Notes under the pieces: model-generated
What the model saw: only the letters and a program-made list of their open reading frames with translations
Database searches by the model: none
Told to the model about the DNA's origin: nothing
Position numbers and translations under genes: made by a program
DNA from: Enterobacter cloacae
Lineage (GTDB): Bacteria; Pseudomonadota; Gammaproteobacteria; Enterobacterales; Enterobacteriaceae
NCBI RefSeq assembly: GCF_013375935.1
Contig: NZ_CP056117.1
Coordinates: 558,001-622,000, forward strand
Direction: 5' to 3'
DNA: 64,000 nt
Shown: positions 24,157 to 37,151 of the stretch, piece after piece
How the letters are laid out: each line of letters begins with the position of its first letter
Position numbering within the stretch: the first letter of the stretch is position 1

Positions 24157-25506
24157 TTAATTAGTCGCGGTCATCTCACCCGGCAGCGCTGCACTGGCCG
24201 TCTGGGCTGCACCGCCCTGTGGTGCAGACTGAAGCGGATGCGCCTCAAAGTATTTACGCAGGCCGTTATAAATCGCTTCGGCAATTTGCTGCTGATAGCT
24301 GTCGCTTCCCAGTAGACGCTCTTCACCGTGATTGCTGATAAAGCCGGTCTCTACCAGAATCGACGGAATATCCGGCGAGCGCAGCACGCCGAGGCTCGCA
24401 TGCTCCGGACGACGCTTGTGCAGCGATCCAACGCTTTGCAGCTGATTGAGTACGTTAGTGGCGACATCATACCCGACGCACTGAGAATGACCGAACTGTA
24501 AATCCAGCACTGCCTGGCTGAGATACGGATCGGCCTGGCTGTTTGCCAGCACATCGCCTGCCCCACCTAACAGTTCCGACTGCTTCTCATGCTCTTCAAG
24601 CCAGTTGGCCATTTCGCTGTTGGCGCGACGGTTGGACAGCACCCACACGGACGCACCGGTGGCGCTACGGTTCGGCGCTGCGTCCGCATGAATCGAGACC
24701 AGGAAGTTAGCGTTCTGTTTGCGCGCCACGTCCGAGCGTCCCATCACGGAGATAAAGTAGTCCCCGTCGCGGGTTAATACGCCTTTAAACATCGGATCGT
24801 CATTCAGAAGCGCGCGCAGCTTGCGGGCAATGGCAATGGTGACATTTTTCTCACGCGTGCCGCCCGGGCCAATCGCGCCGGGATCTTGCCCACCGTGTCC
24901 GGCGTCAATGGCGATAATCACCTTATCGCCGCTAGCTGGCGTACGTCGCGCGCTGGCCGCCGGACGCGTCACCGTGTTGCTGCTGGTCACGGCGGTAAGA
25001 CGGTCATTTTGTGATTTAAACGGATTACGGGCAGGCTCAGACGGTCGTGAGGTATAAACCGGTGCCTCTACGCGCTTTGCCACAACGGGTGCAGGCGGCG
25101 GTGGTGGCGGCGGTGGCGGCACGTCGGCATTGATGGTGAAGACCACCGTATAATTCGCGCCGTTTTGCTGCTTAACCGCCTTCGTTTTGCCTTTTTCGGT
25201 GAGGTCAACCACCAGGCGAAGAGACTGGGCATCCTTCGGAGTACCCGAACGGATGCTTTTCACCAGATTATTACCGCTGAACTGTAGCGGCAGCCCCTGG
25301 ATCACCCCGGACTGTTTAATATCGAGCGCCACGCTGCGGCTGTCGATTTGTGAAAAAGCATATTCAGGATCGCCCATAAAGCTGAACGTAATGCGGGCCT
25401 GGCTATCGCCATTCGACACCTGAATATCCGAGAGGCTTGCCGCCCCGGCCTGCGCGCACAACAGTACCGTGGCAGCCAACACCCAACTTTTAACGCGATT
25501 AATCAT
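24157..25506 (-). CDS. amiB: N-acetylmuramoyl-L-alanine amidase AmiB
   Basis: AmiB is a periplasmic zinc amidase that splits septal peptidoglycan when activated by EnvC at the divisome. The 449-residue protein has a signal peptide (about 1-22), an AMIN domain (25-125), a linker with eight consecutive prolines near residue 133, and an Amidase_3 domain with the zinc ligands in [23 protein letters not shown] and LVETGFISN. It starts 16 bases after tsaE. Confidence 0.96.
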   Translation of the reverse strand: MINRVKSWVLAATVLLCAQAGAASLSDIQVSNGDSQARITFSFMGDPEYAFSQIDSRSVALDIKQSGVIQGLPLQFSGNNLVKSIRSGTPKDAQSLRLVVDLTEKGKTKAVKQQNGANYTVVFTINADVPPPPPPPPPAPVVAKRVEAPVYTSRPSEPARNPFKSQNDRLTAVTSSNTVTRPAASARRTPASGDKVIIAIDAGHGGQDPGAIGPGGTREKNVTIAIARKLRALLNDDPMFKGVLTRDGDYFISVMGRSDVARKQNANFLVSIHADAAPNRSATGASVWVLSNRRANSEMANWLEEHEKQSELLGGAGDVLANSQADPYLSQAVLDLQFGHSQCVGYDVATNVLNQLQSVGSLHKRRPEHASLGVLRSPDIPSILVETGFISNHGEERLLGSDSYQQQIAEAIYNGLRKYFEAHPLQSAPQGGAAQTASAALPGEMTATN

Positions 25507-25522
25507 CCCGTTATCCCTACGC

Positions 25523-27498
<1,976 letters not shown>

Positions 27499-27500
<2 letters not shown>

Positions 27501-28638
27501 GTCACAGCCCCTCGATCTCAATGAATTAGCGCAAAAAATAAAACAGTGGGGCGCTGAACTGGGCTTCCAGAAGGTCGGTATCACCGACACCGATCTCTCT
27601 GCCAGCGAGCCTAAGCTACAGGCATGGCTGGATAAACAATATCACGGCGAAATGGAGTGGATGGCGCGTCACGGCATGATGCGTGCCCGCCCTCACGAGC
27701 TTTTGCCGGGTACGTTACGCGTCATTAGCGTACGCATGAACTATCTTCCCGCCAGTGCGGCCTTTGCGCGTACGCTAAAAAATCCCTCTCTGGGCTACGT
27801 CAGCCGTTACGCTCTGGGGCGTGATTACCATAAGCTTCTGCGCAACCGCCTAAAAAAGCTCGGGGAAACCATTCAGCAGCACTGTGTTTCGCTGAATTTT
27901 AGACCCTTTGTTGATTCTGCGCCTATTCTGGAACGTCCAATTGCTGAAAAAGCCGGGCTTGGCTGGACAGGTAAGCACTCACTTATCTTAAGCCGCGACG
28001 CGGGCTCGTTCTTTTTCCTGGGCGAGCTGCTGATTGATTTACCGCTGCCGGTAGACGGCCCGGTGGAAGAAGGCTGTGGGCGCTGCGTGGCCTGTATGAC
28101 CATCTGCCCAACGGGCGCTATCGTTGAGCCGTATACCGTTGATGCGCGTCGCTGTATCTCCTACCTCACGATCGAACTGGAAGGGGCTATTCCGGAGGAA
28201 TTCCGCCCGCTTATCGGCAACCGCATCTACGGCTGTGATGACTGCCAGCTGATCTGTCCGTGGAACCGCTATTCACAGCTGACGGACGAAGAAGATTTTA
28301 GCCCACGCAAGGCGTTACATGCTCCGCCGTTAATCGAGCTGTTTGCCTGGACCGAAGCCTGGTTCCTGAAAGTGACGGAAGGTTCCGCCATTCGTCGTAT
28401 CGGCCATCTGCGCTGGCTGCGAAATGTGGCCGTCGCGCTGGGCAATGCCCCGTGGGATGAAGCGAATATTCAGGCGCTCGAAAGCCGAAGAGGTGAGCAC
28501 CCACTTCTCGATGAACACATAGAATGGGCGATTGCGCAGCAAATCGAGAAGCGAAATGCCTGCGTGGTCGAGGTGCAGTTACCGAAAAAACAGCGTCTGG
28601 TCAGGGTCATTGAAAAAGGGCTTCCGCGGGATGCGTGA
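27499..28638 (+). CDS. queG: epoxyqueuosine reductase QueG
   Basis: QueG reduces epoxyqueuosine in tRNA to queuosine using cobalamin and two [4Fe-4S] clusters. The 379-residue protein (equal to E. coli) has an N-terminal cobalamin-binding domain and a ferredoxin-like part with EEGCGRCVACMTICPTGAI and GCDDCQLICPWN carrying the eight cluster cysteines; the C-terminal region is HEAT-like (IRRIGHLRWLRNVAVALGN). Its promoter and ribosome site must lie within the 5' coding part of nnr. Confidence 0.96.
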
Positions 28639-28639
28639 T

Positions 28640-28888
28640 ATATTCACAGCCTGTGAATAAAAATAAGAACGCAGGCGCCATCAGGCTTAGCAAACAGGTC
28701 AAGTGATCTCAATAACATTTTGACATGAAATTTTATTAATATAATTCATGCGGTTAGGAGAATTTCATTCACCCTGCTAACTTTTTGAACGGTTCTGGTT
28801 AAGCGACTTTTCTGTGGATAACTCTGTTTACAAGAGTATTTCAGATACAACGAAAGATGTCCCCAACGACGAAACTCGCTGTGGATGA
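28640..28888. other. datA: datA-like DnaA-box cluster with IHF site
   Basis: The gap between queG and the tRNA-Gly genes holds DnaA boxes (consensus TTATNCACA): ATATTCACA at 28640-28648 (one mismatch), TGTGAATAA at 28652-28660 (perfect, inverted), TGTGGATAA at 28813-28821 (perfect, inverted) and TGTGGATGA at 28880-28888 (one mismatch). Between the pairs, 28713-28725 reads TAACATTTTGACA, one mismatch from the IHF consensus YAANNNNTTGATW. In E. coli the DnaA-titrating and ATP-hydrolysing locus datA lies beside glyVXY and likewise combines boxes with one IHF site. Equivalence rests on this layout and remembered synteny. Confidence 0.72.
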
Positions 28889-28909
28889 TTTTGATAAGAA
28901 GTAAAAATT

Positions 28910-28985
<76 letters not shown>

Positions 28986-29030
28986 TTGGGTGTTCTGGTG
29001 CTGGCGTATCTTGCGATACTTTTCAAATTT

Positions 29031-29106
<76 letters not shown>

Positions 29107-29166
29107 AAATCTGTACTGCTTTTGTTGCTGTCGTAACGTGTAATTCTCTGTCGTTACGGGAGGCGC

Positions 29167-29194
29167 ATTATACGAGAAATCCGTTTAGCTGCAA
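29167..29194 (-). promoter_or_regulatory. promoter of the tRNA-Gly operon
   Basis: On the minus strand: TTGCAG (29189-29194), a 16-base spacer and TATAAT (29167-29172), followed by the GC-rich discriminator GCGCCTCCC. The discriminator is of the kind found on stringently controlled stable-RNA promoters. Confidence 0.85.
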
Positions 29195-29302
29195 CCCCCC
29201 TCAAAGCGATTTTTTCGAAATTAAGTTCAAGTGCTTATTTAATCGGCAAGCTGAACAATTTAACGACAAAAACCCGGCCGCGCAAGGCGCCGGATCGCAA
29301 AA

Positions 29303-29848
29303 TCACAGCTTAATAAAGTTTTCGCGGTAGTACGCCAGCTCCGCAACAGACTCGCGGATGTCGTCCATTGCCTGGTGCGTCCCCTGCTTTTTGAAGCCGT
29401 CGAGAATTTCCGGTTTCCAGCGGCGGGCCAGCTCTTTCAGGGTGCTCACGTCCAGATAGCGGTAGTGGAAGTAGGACTCCAGCTCCGGCATGTACTTAAA
29501 CAGGAAACGACGATCCTGGCCAATGCTGTTGCCGCAGATAGGCGATTTTCCTGCGGGCACCCACTGCTTAAGAAATTCAAGCGTCGCCAGCTCCGCTTCG
29601 CGGTCGCCCATGGTGCTGGCCTTCACGCGCTCCACCAGCCCGCTGCCGGTATGGGTACGCACGTTCCACTCATCCATCAGCGCAAGCTGGTCATCAGACT
29701 GATGCACCGCAATCGTTGGGCCTTCCGCCAGAATATTGAGGTTAGCATCGGTGACCAGCGTGGCGATCTCAATAATGCGATCGCGCTCGGGATCCAGCCC
29801 GGTCATCTCCAGATCGATCCAAATCAGGTTATTTTCGTCCGCGCTCAT
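29303..29848 (-). CDS. orn: oligoribonuclease
   Basis: Orn degrades 2-5 nt RNAs and pGpG, finishing mRNA and c-di-GMP turnover. The 181-residue protein has the DEDD motifs: [14 protein letters not shown] (Exo I), [12 protein letters not shown] (Exo II) and [14 protein letters not shown] (Exo III). The ATG at 29848 gives the family N-terminus [10 protein letters not shown]; a GTG four codons upstream is also in frame. It is divergent from rsgA. Confidence 0.96.
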   Translation of the reverse strand: MSADENNLIWIDLEMTGLDPERDRIIEIATLVTDANLNILAEGPTIAVHQSDDQLALMDEWNVRTHTGSGLVERVKASTMGDREAELATLEFLKQWVPAGKSPICGNSIGQDRRFLFKYMPELESYFHYRYLDVSTLKELARRWKPEILDGFKKQGTHQAMDDIRESVAELAYYRENFIKL

Positions 29849-29955
29849 GTTATTTTCCACCCTTCTCGCATAACCGGCAGTAGCAGGTTAACTAGTATTA
29901 ATTAGAGTGTATCATAGAGGTTTTGCCCGCTACGGGCGACCAGGAGCCAGCGCGA

Positions 29956-31008
29956 TTGAGTAAAAATAAACTCTCCAAAGGGCAGCAGCGCCGCGTGAAC
30001 GCCAATCACCAGCGCCGTCTTAAAACCACTACGGAGAAGCCCGATTACGACGACAACCTGTTTGGCGAAGCGACAGAAGGCGTTGTGATTAGCCGCTTCG
30101 GTATGCACGCCGATGTCGAATCCGCCGACGGGAACATCCACCGCTGCAATATCCGTCGCACCATCCGTTCACTGGTTACCGGTGACCGCGTGGTCTGGCG
30201 TCCAGGCAAAGCGGCAGCGGAAGGGGTAACGGTTAAAGGCATTGTTGAGGCCGTACATGAACGCACGTCGGTCCTTACCCGCCCCGATTTCTATGACGGC
30301 GTGAAGCCTATTGCCGCCAATATCAACCAGATTGTGATCGTTTCGGCGATTTTGCCCGAGCTTTCGCTCAATATTATCGACCGTTACCTGGTGGCCTGCG
30401 AAACCTTGCAGGTTGAGCCGCTTATCGTCCTGAATAAAATCGATCTGCTGGATGACGAGGCCATGGCCTTTGTGAATGAGCAGATGGATATCTACCGCCA
30501 TATCGGTTATCGCGTACTGATGGTTTCCAGCCGCACCAAAGATGGCCTGAAGCCGCTGGAAGATGCGCTGACGGACCGAATCAGCATCTTTGCAGGGCAA
30601 TCCGGCGTAGGTAAATCGAGCCTGCTTAACAACCTGCTTGGCCTTCAGCAGGAGATCCTCACTAACGATGTGTCAGACGTCTCCGGCCTCGGCCAGCATA
30701 CGACCACCGCCTCACGCCTCTACCACTTCCCGCACGGCGGCGACGTGATTGACTCTCCGGGCGTGCGTGAATTTGGTCTCTGGCATCTTGAGCCGGAACA
30801 AATCTTCAACGGATTTGTCGAATTCCATGACTATTTAGGCGCTTGCAAATATCGCGACTGTAAACATGACAACGATCCGGGCTGCGCAATCCGCGAAGCG
30901 GTAGAGAACGGTGAAATTGCGGAAACCCGTTTCGAAAATTACCACCGTATTCTCGAAAGCATGGACCAGGTAAAAACGCGTAAAAACTTTTCTGATTCTG
31001 ATAACTGA
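29956..31008 (+). CDS. rsgA: small-ribosomal-subunit biogenesis GTPase RsgA
   Basis: RsgA is a circularly permuted GTPase that checks late 30S maturation and releases RbfA. The 350-residue protein has a basic N-terminal tail and OB fold, then permuted motifs NKIDLL (G4), [12 protein letters not shown] (G1) and [11 protein letters not shown] (G3), and a zinc-binding [14 protein letters not shown] segment. Translation most likely begins at a TTG at 29956 (Ser-Lys-Asn-Lys follows), 9 bases after AGGAG; the E. coli protein starts at the same point. Confidence 0.95.
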   Translation: MSKNKLSKGQQRRVNANHQRRLKTTTEKPDYDDNLFGEATEGVVISRFGMHADVESADGNIHRCNIRRTIRSLVTGDRVVWRPGKAAAEGVTVKGIVEAVHERTSVLTRPDFYDGVKPIAANINQIVIVSAILPELSLNIIDRYLVACETLQVEPLIVLNKIDLLDDEAMAFVNEQMDIYRHIGYRVLMVSSRTKDGLKPLEDALTDRISIFAGQSGVGKSSLLNNLLGLQQEILTNDVSDVSGLGQHTTTASRLYHFPHGGDVIDSPGVREFGLWHLEPEQIFNGFVEFHDYLGACKYRDCKHDNDPGCAIREAVENGEIAETRFENYHRILESMDQVKTRKNFSDSDN

Positions 31009-31105
31009 CAACTAAGCTAAGCGTCGCTAAAATCGTCCCCTTTTTTCAGGTTCCGGCGGCGTGCTGCCGGATCAGGAACGACAAAACAATGACCTGGAGG
31101 CTACC

Positions 31106-32074
31106 TTGTTAAACTCATTTAAACTTTCGCTTCAATACATTCTGCCGAAACTGTGGCTCACTCGCCTGGCGGGCTGGGGCGCGAGCAAACGAGCGGGCTG
31201 GCTGACCAAACTGGTCATCGATCTGTTTGTGAAATACTACAAGGTCGACATGAAGGAAGCGCAGAAGCCGGATACGGCCAGCTACCGCACGTTTAACGAA
31301 TTTTTCGTGCGCCCACTGCGCGACGAAGTGCGCCCGCTGAATACCGACCCTAACGTGTTGGTCATGCCTGCGGATGGGGTGATCAGCCAGCTTGGTAAAA
31401 TTGAAGACGACAAAATTTTGCAGGCGAAAGGCCATAACTACAGCCTCGAAGCGCTGCTGGCCGGGAACTACCTGATGGCGGACCTGTTCCGCAACGGTAC
31501 GTTCGCCACCACCTATCTCTCCCCGCGCGACTACCACCGCGTTCATATGCCGTGTAACGGTATCCTGCGCGAAATGATCTACGTGCCGGGCGATCTGTTC
31601 TCCGTAAACCACCTGACGGCGCAAAACGTCCCTAACCTGTTTGCCCGTAACGAGCGCGTCATCTGCCTGTTCGATACTGAATTTGGCCCAATGGCGCAGA
31701 TTCTGGTGGGTGCGACCATTGTAGGCAGCATCGAAACCGTCTGGGCGGGCACCATTACGCCGCCGCGCGAAGGCGTGATCAAGCGCTGGACGTGGCCTGC
31801 CGGTGAAGCAGAAGGCTCCGTTGCCCTGCTGAAAGGCCAGGAGATGGGCCGCTTCAAGCTGGGCTCAACGGTGATAAACCTGTTCGCACCGGGCAAAGTT
31901 AACCTGGTTGATGAGCTTAAGAGCCTGTCAGTGACCAAACTCGGCCAGCCTCTGGCAATCTCTACCGAAACCTTCGTGACGCCGGATGCAGAGCCTGCGC
32001 CGCTGTCTGAAGAAGAGATCAAAGCCGAACACGACGCCAGCCCGCTGGTTGACGACAAAAAAGACGAAGGCTAA
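31106..32074 (+). CDS. psd: phosphatidylserine decarboxylase proenzyme
   Basis: Psd makes phosphatidylethanolamine from phosphatidylserine at the inner membrane. The 322-residue precursor is cleaved at the LGST motif ([13 protein letters not shown]), the serine becoming the pyruvoyl group of the alpha chain. Family blocks [12 protein letters not shown] and [15 protein letters not shown] are present. The start is a TTG at 31106 only five bases after GGAGG; an ATG 45 bases upstream lacks family support. It is followed by mscM 19 bases later. Confidence 0.95.
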   Translation: MLNSFKLSLQYILPKLWLTRLAGWGASKRAGWLTKLVIDLFVKYYKVDMKEAQKPDTASYRTFNEFFVRPLRDEVRPLNTDPNVLVMPADGVISQLGKIEDDKILQAKGHNYSLEALLAGNYLMADLFRNGTFATTYLSPRDYHRVHMPCNGILREMIYVPGDLFSVNHLTAQNVPNLFARNERVICLFDTEFGPMAQILVGATIVGSIETVWAGTITPPREGVIKRWTWPAGEAEGSVALLKGQEMGRFKLGSTVINLFAPGKVNLVDELKSLSVTKLGQPLAISTETFVTPDAEPAPLSEEEIKAEHDASPLVDDKKDEG

Positions 32075-32093
32075 CAACAGAAGGATCGCTGAC

Positions 32094-35000
32094 GTGCGCC
32101 CGATTATCGTATTACTGATGGCCTGGTGCCTCAGCATGGGGGCGTACGCAGCGACGGCCCCCGACGCCAAACAGATAGCCCAGGAGCTGGAGCAGGCAAA
32201 GGCGGCGAAACCCGCTCAGCCGGAGGCCGTTGAGTCACTCCAGTCTGCACTGAACGCGCTTGAGGAGCGGAAAGGCTCCCTCGAGCGCGCGCAGCAGTAT
32301 CAGCAGGTTATCGACAATTTCCCTAAACTCTCACAGACCCTGCGTTCGCAGTTAACTAACCTGCGCGATGAGCCACGCGAAGTCCCGGCAGGCATGACCT
32401 CCGAGGCGCTGAACCAGGAGATCCTCCAGGTCAGCAGCCAGCTTCTGGAAAAAAGCCGCCAGGCGCAGCAGGAGCAGGAGCGGGCGCGTGAAATTGCCGA
32501 CTCGCTCAGCCAGCTTCCGCAGCAGCAGACCGATGCCCGCCGTCAGCTGAACGAGGTGGAACGCCGTCTCGGGGCGCAGACAGGCAGCACGCCGCAAAAC
32601 CAGGCGCAAAATCTTGGGCTACAGGCGGAATCCGCCAGACTCAAAGCGCTGGTCGATGAGCTTGAGCTGGCGCAGCTTTCCGCTAATAACCGCCAGGAGC
32701 TGTCGCGTATGCGCTCCGAGCTGGCGCAAAAGCAGAGCGAGCAGCTTGACGCGTATCTCCAGGCCCTCAGAAATCACCTCAACAGCCAGCGTCAGCGTGA
32801 AGCTGAACGTGCGCTGGAGAGCACCGAGCTGCTGGCCGAAAACAGCGCAAACCTGCCCGCCGGCATCGTCGATCAGTTTAAGGTTAACCGCGAGCTTTCC
32901 GCCGCGCTGAATCAGCAGGCGCAGCGAATGGATTTGGTCGCGTCGCAGCAGCGTCAGGCCACCAATCAGACGCTCCAGGTTCGTCAGGCGCTCAACACGC
33001 TGCGCGAGCAGTCCCAGTGGCTTGGCGCGTCGAACCTGCTCGGCGAGGCGTTACGCGCCCAGGTTGCTCGCCTGCCGGAGATGCCAAAACCGCAGCAGCT
33101 TGATACCGAAATGGCGCAGCTGCGCGTTCAGCGCCTGCACTATGAAGATCTTCTCAACAAGCAGCCGCAAATCCGCCAGATCCGTCAGGCCGACGGGAAG
33201 CCGCTCACCGGCGAGCAGAGCCGTATTCTGGAAGCGCAGCTGCGCACCCAGCGTGAGCTGCTGAACTCTCTGCTACAGGGTGGCGATACGCTGATCCTGG
33301 AGCTGACCAAGCTGAAAGTTTCCAATAGCCAGCTGGAGGACGCGCTGAAAGAGGTGAACGAGGCGACGCACCGTTATCTCTTCTGGACGTCTGACGTGCG
33401 GCCGATGACCTTCGCCTGGCCGATTGAGATCGTGCAGGATCTGCGCCGCCTCATTTCGCTCGACACCTTTAGCCAGCTGGGCCTCGCCAGCGTGATGATG
33501 ATTACCAGCAAGGAAACCATCTTCCCGCTGCTGGGGGCATTGATTCTGGTGGGCTTCAGCATATATTCCCGTCGCCACTTCACCCGTTTTCTTGAGCGCT
33601 CCAGCGCCCGGGTGGGGAAAGTGACCCAGGACCACTTCTGGCTGACGCTGCGCACGGTGTTCTGGTCGATTCTGGTTGCGTCTCCGCTGCCGGTGCTATG
33701 GATGACGCTCGGATACGGCCTGCGCGAAGCCTGGCCTTACCCGCTCGCCGTCGCGATTGGTGATGGCGTGACCGCCACCGTGCCGCTGCTGTGGGTCGTG
33801 ATGATTTGCGCCACGTTCGCGCGGCCAAACGGTCTGTTTATCGCCCACTTTGGCTGGCCGCGAAACCGCGTTGCGCGGGCGATGCGCTACTACCTGATGA
33901 GTATCGGGCTGATTGTGCCGCTGATTATGGCGCTGATCATGTTCGATAACCTCAATGACCGGGAGTTCTCCGGATCGCTGGGGCGCCTGTGCTTTATGCT
34001 GATCTGCGGGGCGCTAGCGGTGGTGACGCTCAGCCTGAAGCGCGCCGGGATCCCGCTCTATCTCGATAAGTCCGGCACTGGCGATAACATGTTTAACCGT
34101 CTGCTGTGGAACCTGCTGCTCGGCGCGCCGCTGGCGGCGATGCTGGCGGCGGCCGTCGGTTACCTTGCCACGGCGCAGGCGCTGCTCGCCCGTCTGGAAA
34201 CGTCGGTTGCGATCTGGTTCCTGCTGCTGGTGGTGTACCACGTTATCCGCCGCGGCATGCTGATCCAGCGGCGTCGGCTGGCCTTTGACCGTGCCAAACA
34301 CCGTCGTGCGGAAATCCTGGCCCAGCGCGCGCGCGGCGAAGAAGAGCCGAACCACGTTAACAGTACCGAGGGGGCGACGGACGCAGATGAAGTCGAACTG
34401 GATCTGGATGCCATCAGCACCCAGTCCCTGCGGCTGGTGCGCTCCATTCTCATGCTGGTCGCCCTGCTGTCGGTTATCTTCCTGTGGTCGGAAATCCACT
34501 CCGCGTTTGGCTTCCTGGAGAACATCTCTTTATGGGATGTAACCTCTACGGTGCAGGGAGTGGAAAGCCTTGAGCCAATCACCTTAGGCGCCGTGTTGAT
34601 TGCGATTCTGGTGCTGATCATCACCACGCAGCTGATACGTAACTTCCCGGCCCTGCTGGAGCTGGCGCTGTTGCAGCATCTGGATTTAACCCCCGGCACG
34701 GGCTATGCGATCACCACCATCACCAAATACTTAATCATGCTGTTTGGTGGGCTGGTTGGCTTCTCGATGATTGGGATCGAATGGTCAAAGCTGCAATGGC
34801 TGGTCGCCGCCCTGACCGTGGGCCTCGGCTTCGGTTTGCAGGAGATCTTTGCCAACTTCGTCTCCGGCCTGATCATTCTGTTTGAAAAGCCGATTCGCAT
34901 TGGCGATACGGTGACTATTCGCGATTTAACCGGCAGCGTTACCAAGATCAATACCCGCGCAACCACCATCAGCGACTGGGACCGGAAAGAGATCATCGTG

Positions 35001-35417
35001 CCGAACAAGGCGTTCATCACCGAGCAGTTTATCAACTGGTCGCTGTCTGACTCCGTCACGCGCGTGGTGCTGACCGTACCGGCACCGTCGGATGCCAACA
35101 GCGAAGAGGTAACCCAGATCCTCTATACCGCTGCGGAACGCTGTTCTCTGGTGATCGACAACCCGCCACCGGAAGTCTTCCTGGTGGATTTGCAGCAGGG
35201 GATCCAGATTTTCGAGCTGCGTATCTACGCCGCGGAGATGGGGCACCGTATGCCGCTGCGCCATGAGATCCACCAGCTGATCCTGGCAGGCTTCCGCGAG
35301 CACGGTATTGATATGCCGTTCCCGCCGTTCCAGATGCGTCTGGAAACGCTGGATGGACGCAAAACGGGACGAACGTTAACGTCTGCGGCGCGTTCGCGCC
35401 CGGCCGGCAGTCTGTAA
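32094..35417 (+). CDS. mscM: miniconductance mechanosensitive channel MscM
   Basis: An inner-membrane MscS-family channel that opens on osmotic downshock. The 1107-residue protein, equal in length to E. coli YjeP, has a signal peptide (about 1-20), a long periplasmic coiled-coil region rich in Gln/Glu/Arg (about 25-460), eight or more membrane helices (about 480-900) and the MscS pore and beta domains near the end (GLGFGLQEIFANFVSGLIIL, then KINTRATTISDWDRKEIIVPN). GTG at 32094 is chosen by family alignment and an AAGGA site; the frame stays open upstream into psd. Confidence 0.95.
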   Translation: MRPIIVLLMAWCLSMGAYAATAPDAKQIAQELEQAKAAKPAQPEAVESLQSALNALEERKGSLERAQQYQQVIDNFPKLSQTLRSQLTNLRDEPREVPAGMTSEALNQEILQVSSQLLEKSRQAQQEQERAREIADSLSQLPQQQTDARRQLNEVERRLGAQTGSTPQNQAQNLGLQAESARLKALVDELELAQLSANNRQELSRMRSELAQKQSEQLDAYLQALRNHLNSQRQREAERALESTELLAENSANLPAGIVDQFKVNRELSAALNQQAQRMDLVASQQRQATNQTLQVRQALNTLREQSQWLGASNLLGEALRAQVARLPEMPKPQQLDTEMAQLRVQRLHYEDLLNKQPQIRQIRQADGKPLTGEQSRILEAQLRTQRELLNSLLQGGDTLILELTKLKVSNSQLEDALKEVNEATHRYLFWTSDVRPMTFAWPIEIVQDLRRLISLDTFSQLGLASVMMITSKETIFPLLGALILVGFSIYSRRHFTRFLERSSARVGKVTQDHFWLTLRTVFWSILVASPLPVLWMTLGYGLREAWPYPLAVAIGDGVTATVPLLWVVMICATFARPNGLFIAHFGWPRNRVARAMRYYLMSIGLIVPLIMALIMFDNLNDREFSGSLGRLCFMLICGALAVVTLSLKRAGIPLYLDKSGTGDNMFNRLLWNLLLGAPLAAMLAAAVGYLATAQALLARLETSVAIWFLLLVVYHVIRRGMLIQRRRLAFDRAKHRRAEILAQRARGEEEPNHVNSTEGATDADEVELDLDAISTQSLRLVRSILMLVALLSVIFLWSEIHSAFGFLENISLWDVTSTVQGVESLEPITLGAVLIAILVLIITTQLIRNFPALLELALLQHLDLTPGTGYAITTITKYLIMLFGGLVGFSMIGIEWSKLQWLVAALTVGLGFGLQEIFANFVSGLIILFEKPIRIGDTVTIRDLTGSVTKINTRATTISDWDRKEIIVPNKAFITEQFINWSLSDSVTRVVLTVPAPSDANSEEVTQILYTAAERCSLVIDNPPPEVFLVDLQQGIQIFELRIYAAEMGHRMPLRHEIHQLILAGFREHGIDMPFPPFQMRLETLDGRKTGRTLTSAARSRPAGSL

Positions 35418-35423
35418 TCTTTT

Positions 35424-35449
35424 CCCCCTCCCCGTCGGGAGGGGGTTTT
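35424..35449 (+). terminator. terminator after mscM
   Basis: CCCCCTCCC and GGGAGGGGG pair as a 9-bp stem with a four-base loop, followed by TTTTA. It is a variant of the CCCTCTCCC palindromes elsewhere in the window and closes the rsgA-psd-mscM unit against convergent yjeM. Confidence 0.8.
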
Positions 35450-35452
35450 AGC

Positions 35453-36956
35453 CTACTGCGCGACGTCTGCTACGCAGGCCGTCGGGCGACGGCGGTAATT
35501 CTCATAAATCCCCATTGCCAGCAGCGAGAAGAAGATCGGACCGCCGACCATCCACAGCGCGCTGCTCCAGTCACCGGCCTCTGCCACTGGCTGAATAACG
35601 GTAAAGATGTTGGCAAACGCCACGACAAGCACCACTACGGTAGTCGCCAGCAGCGTTGCCGTGCGGGTTTTGAAGATCACAAACGGTCGCTCCAGCCCCT
35701 GCTTCGCCTTGAAGAAGGGAAACGCCAGCGTCAGGAACAGGTACGGAAGCGTCATCGACACGTTCGCCATCAGGGTTAGCTTGTTGTAGAACGCCGACGC
35801 GGTATCCCCGCCAAACGACACCAGCAAAATAAACACGCACACCAGCAGGCACTGCATCCACATGGCGTTTGCGGGCATACCGGCAGTATTTAGCTGCGTT
35901 ATACAATCAGGCCACAGCGCCTTTGGCGTACCCTGAACGATCGCCTTCAGCGGGGAGTAGATCAGCGTAAAGAACGCGCCGGTATAGGCCAGGAACATCG
36001 ACAAGCCGGTGATACGCGCAAACCAGATCCCCAGGGTGGCCGAGACTTCCGGCGTCAGGTTCATGGCGTTACCCAGCGTCATCCCCAGGCTTTTCATCAG
36101 AACGTAGGTGATGTTGCCGAGGTTGGTGGTGTTGTTGCTCAACACCTGCTGCCAGCTGGTGCTGACGCCCCAGAGGAAAATCGCCAGCGAGTAGCCAATG
36201 GAAATGACGATGGCGGCAAAGATAATGCCTCTGGCGAAGTTCTTTTCCGGGTTCTCTGTTTTGTCGACCAGCCCGCCTACGGCTTCAATCCCCCCGTAAG
36301 CGAAGATGGCAAATACCACAAAGGAGAGCATGGCCAGCCCGGACTGATAGCCCGGATTAGGTGATGAAACGAAATTCACCTCCTGCGCGAAATGCCCCCC
36401 CGTTCAGGCACAGGATGGCGATGCTGGCCAGCAGCAGCACCAGGTTCAGACACATCACTGAAATTCCGCCCACCGCGGTGATACGGGCAATTTTGTTGAT
36501 GCCTTTCGAGGCGACCAGCGTAACCACCACCATCCAGCACACCGCCAGAATACCGACCACCTGCGTGGAGCTCAGCCCCGCCAGAGACCAGGCCTGGGTT
36601 TTATCCGCGCCGAAGAGAAACGTGGAGAACGGCACCCAGACCTTAGCCGCCGTGCTGACCATCCAGACGACGTAGGATGAAAACCACATGAACGTACCGA
36701 TAAACGCGTAACGGGGCCCGACGCTGTTGTTCATCCACGAATAAATGCCGCCCTCCTCTTTTCGGTAAGCCGAGCCCATCTCCGCCATCATCAGCGCAAA
36801 CGGGATAAAGAAGAACAGGGCAGAAAGGATATAAAACGGCGTCGCGCTGTAGCCCATCAGATAGAAAGCCGACGGGCTGTTGGCAAAGCCGAACACTGAG
36901 GTAAAAATCATGAGGATGAGCCCGGTAAGGGTCATCTTTTTAAGCGAGTGGGACAT
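35453..36956 (-). pseudogene. yjeM: APC-family amino-acid transporter YjeM, split by a +1 frameshift
   Basis: YjeM is a putative amino-acid/amine antiporter of the APC superfamily. The N-terminal part (from MSHSLKKMTL, 36956) reads to a stop at 36357, and the C-terminal part continues in another frame to 35453. The break is at a run of seven C (36395-36401, G on the coding strand). With six, the reading becomes LNGGHFAQEVNFVSSPNPG, which aligns to E. coli YjeM without a gap, and the whole gene encodes 500 residues, the family length. It is therefore either a very recent inactivation, a phase-variable tract or a base-count error. About 12 helices are otherwise intact. Confidence 0.88.
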
Positions 36957-37117
36957 ATAGCCATCCGGTAAGGAAGTAAACTGCGCGGATGGTAGCAGAT
37001 GACCAGACAAATATTGTGGCTATACGAGTCAAATTAAGAAAAAGACCCGTGTACAGAGAATGTGGCAGTTTTTAATGTTGTTTGCGGAGATGGAAAGGGA
37101 AATTGCCGTCTGAAACA

Positions 37118-37145
37118 GGCCGGGTAAGCGACAGCGCCACCCGGC
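37118..37145. repeat. REP-like palindrome downstream of epmA
   Basis: GGCCGGGTAAGCG...CGCCACCCGGC, a REP-type imperfect palindrome seven bases past the epmA stop. Related units are at 15534, 43923 and 53110. Confidence 0.7.
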
Positions 37146-37151
37146 TAATCT

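Noticed and set aside
28720..28745. TTGACA and TATAAT pair in the datA-like region
   Set aside because: Spacing is only 14 bases and no gene follows on that strand; the TTGACA is better explained as part of the IHF site.
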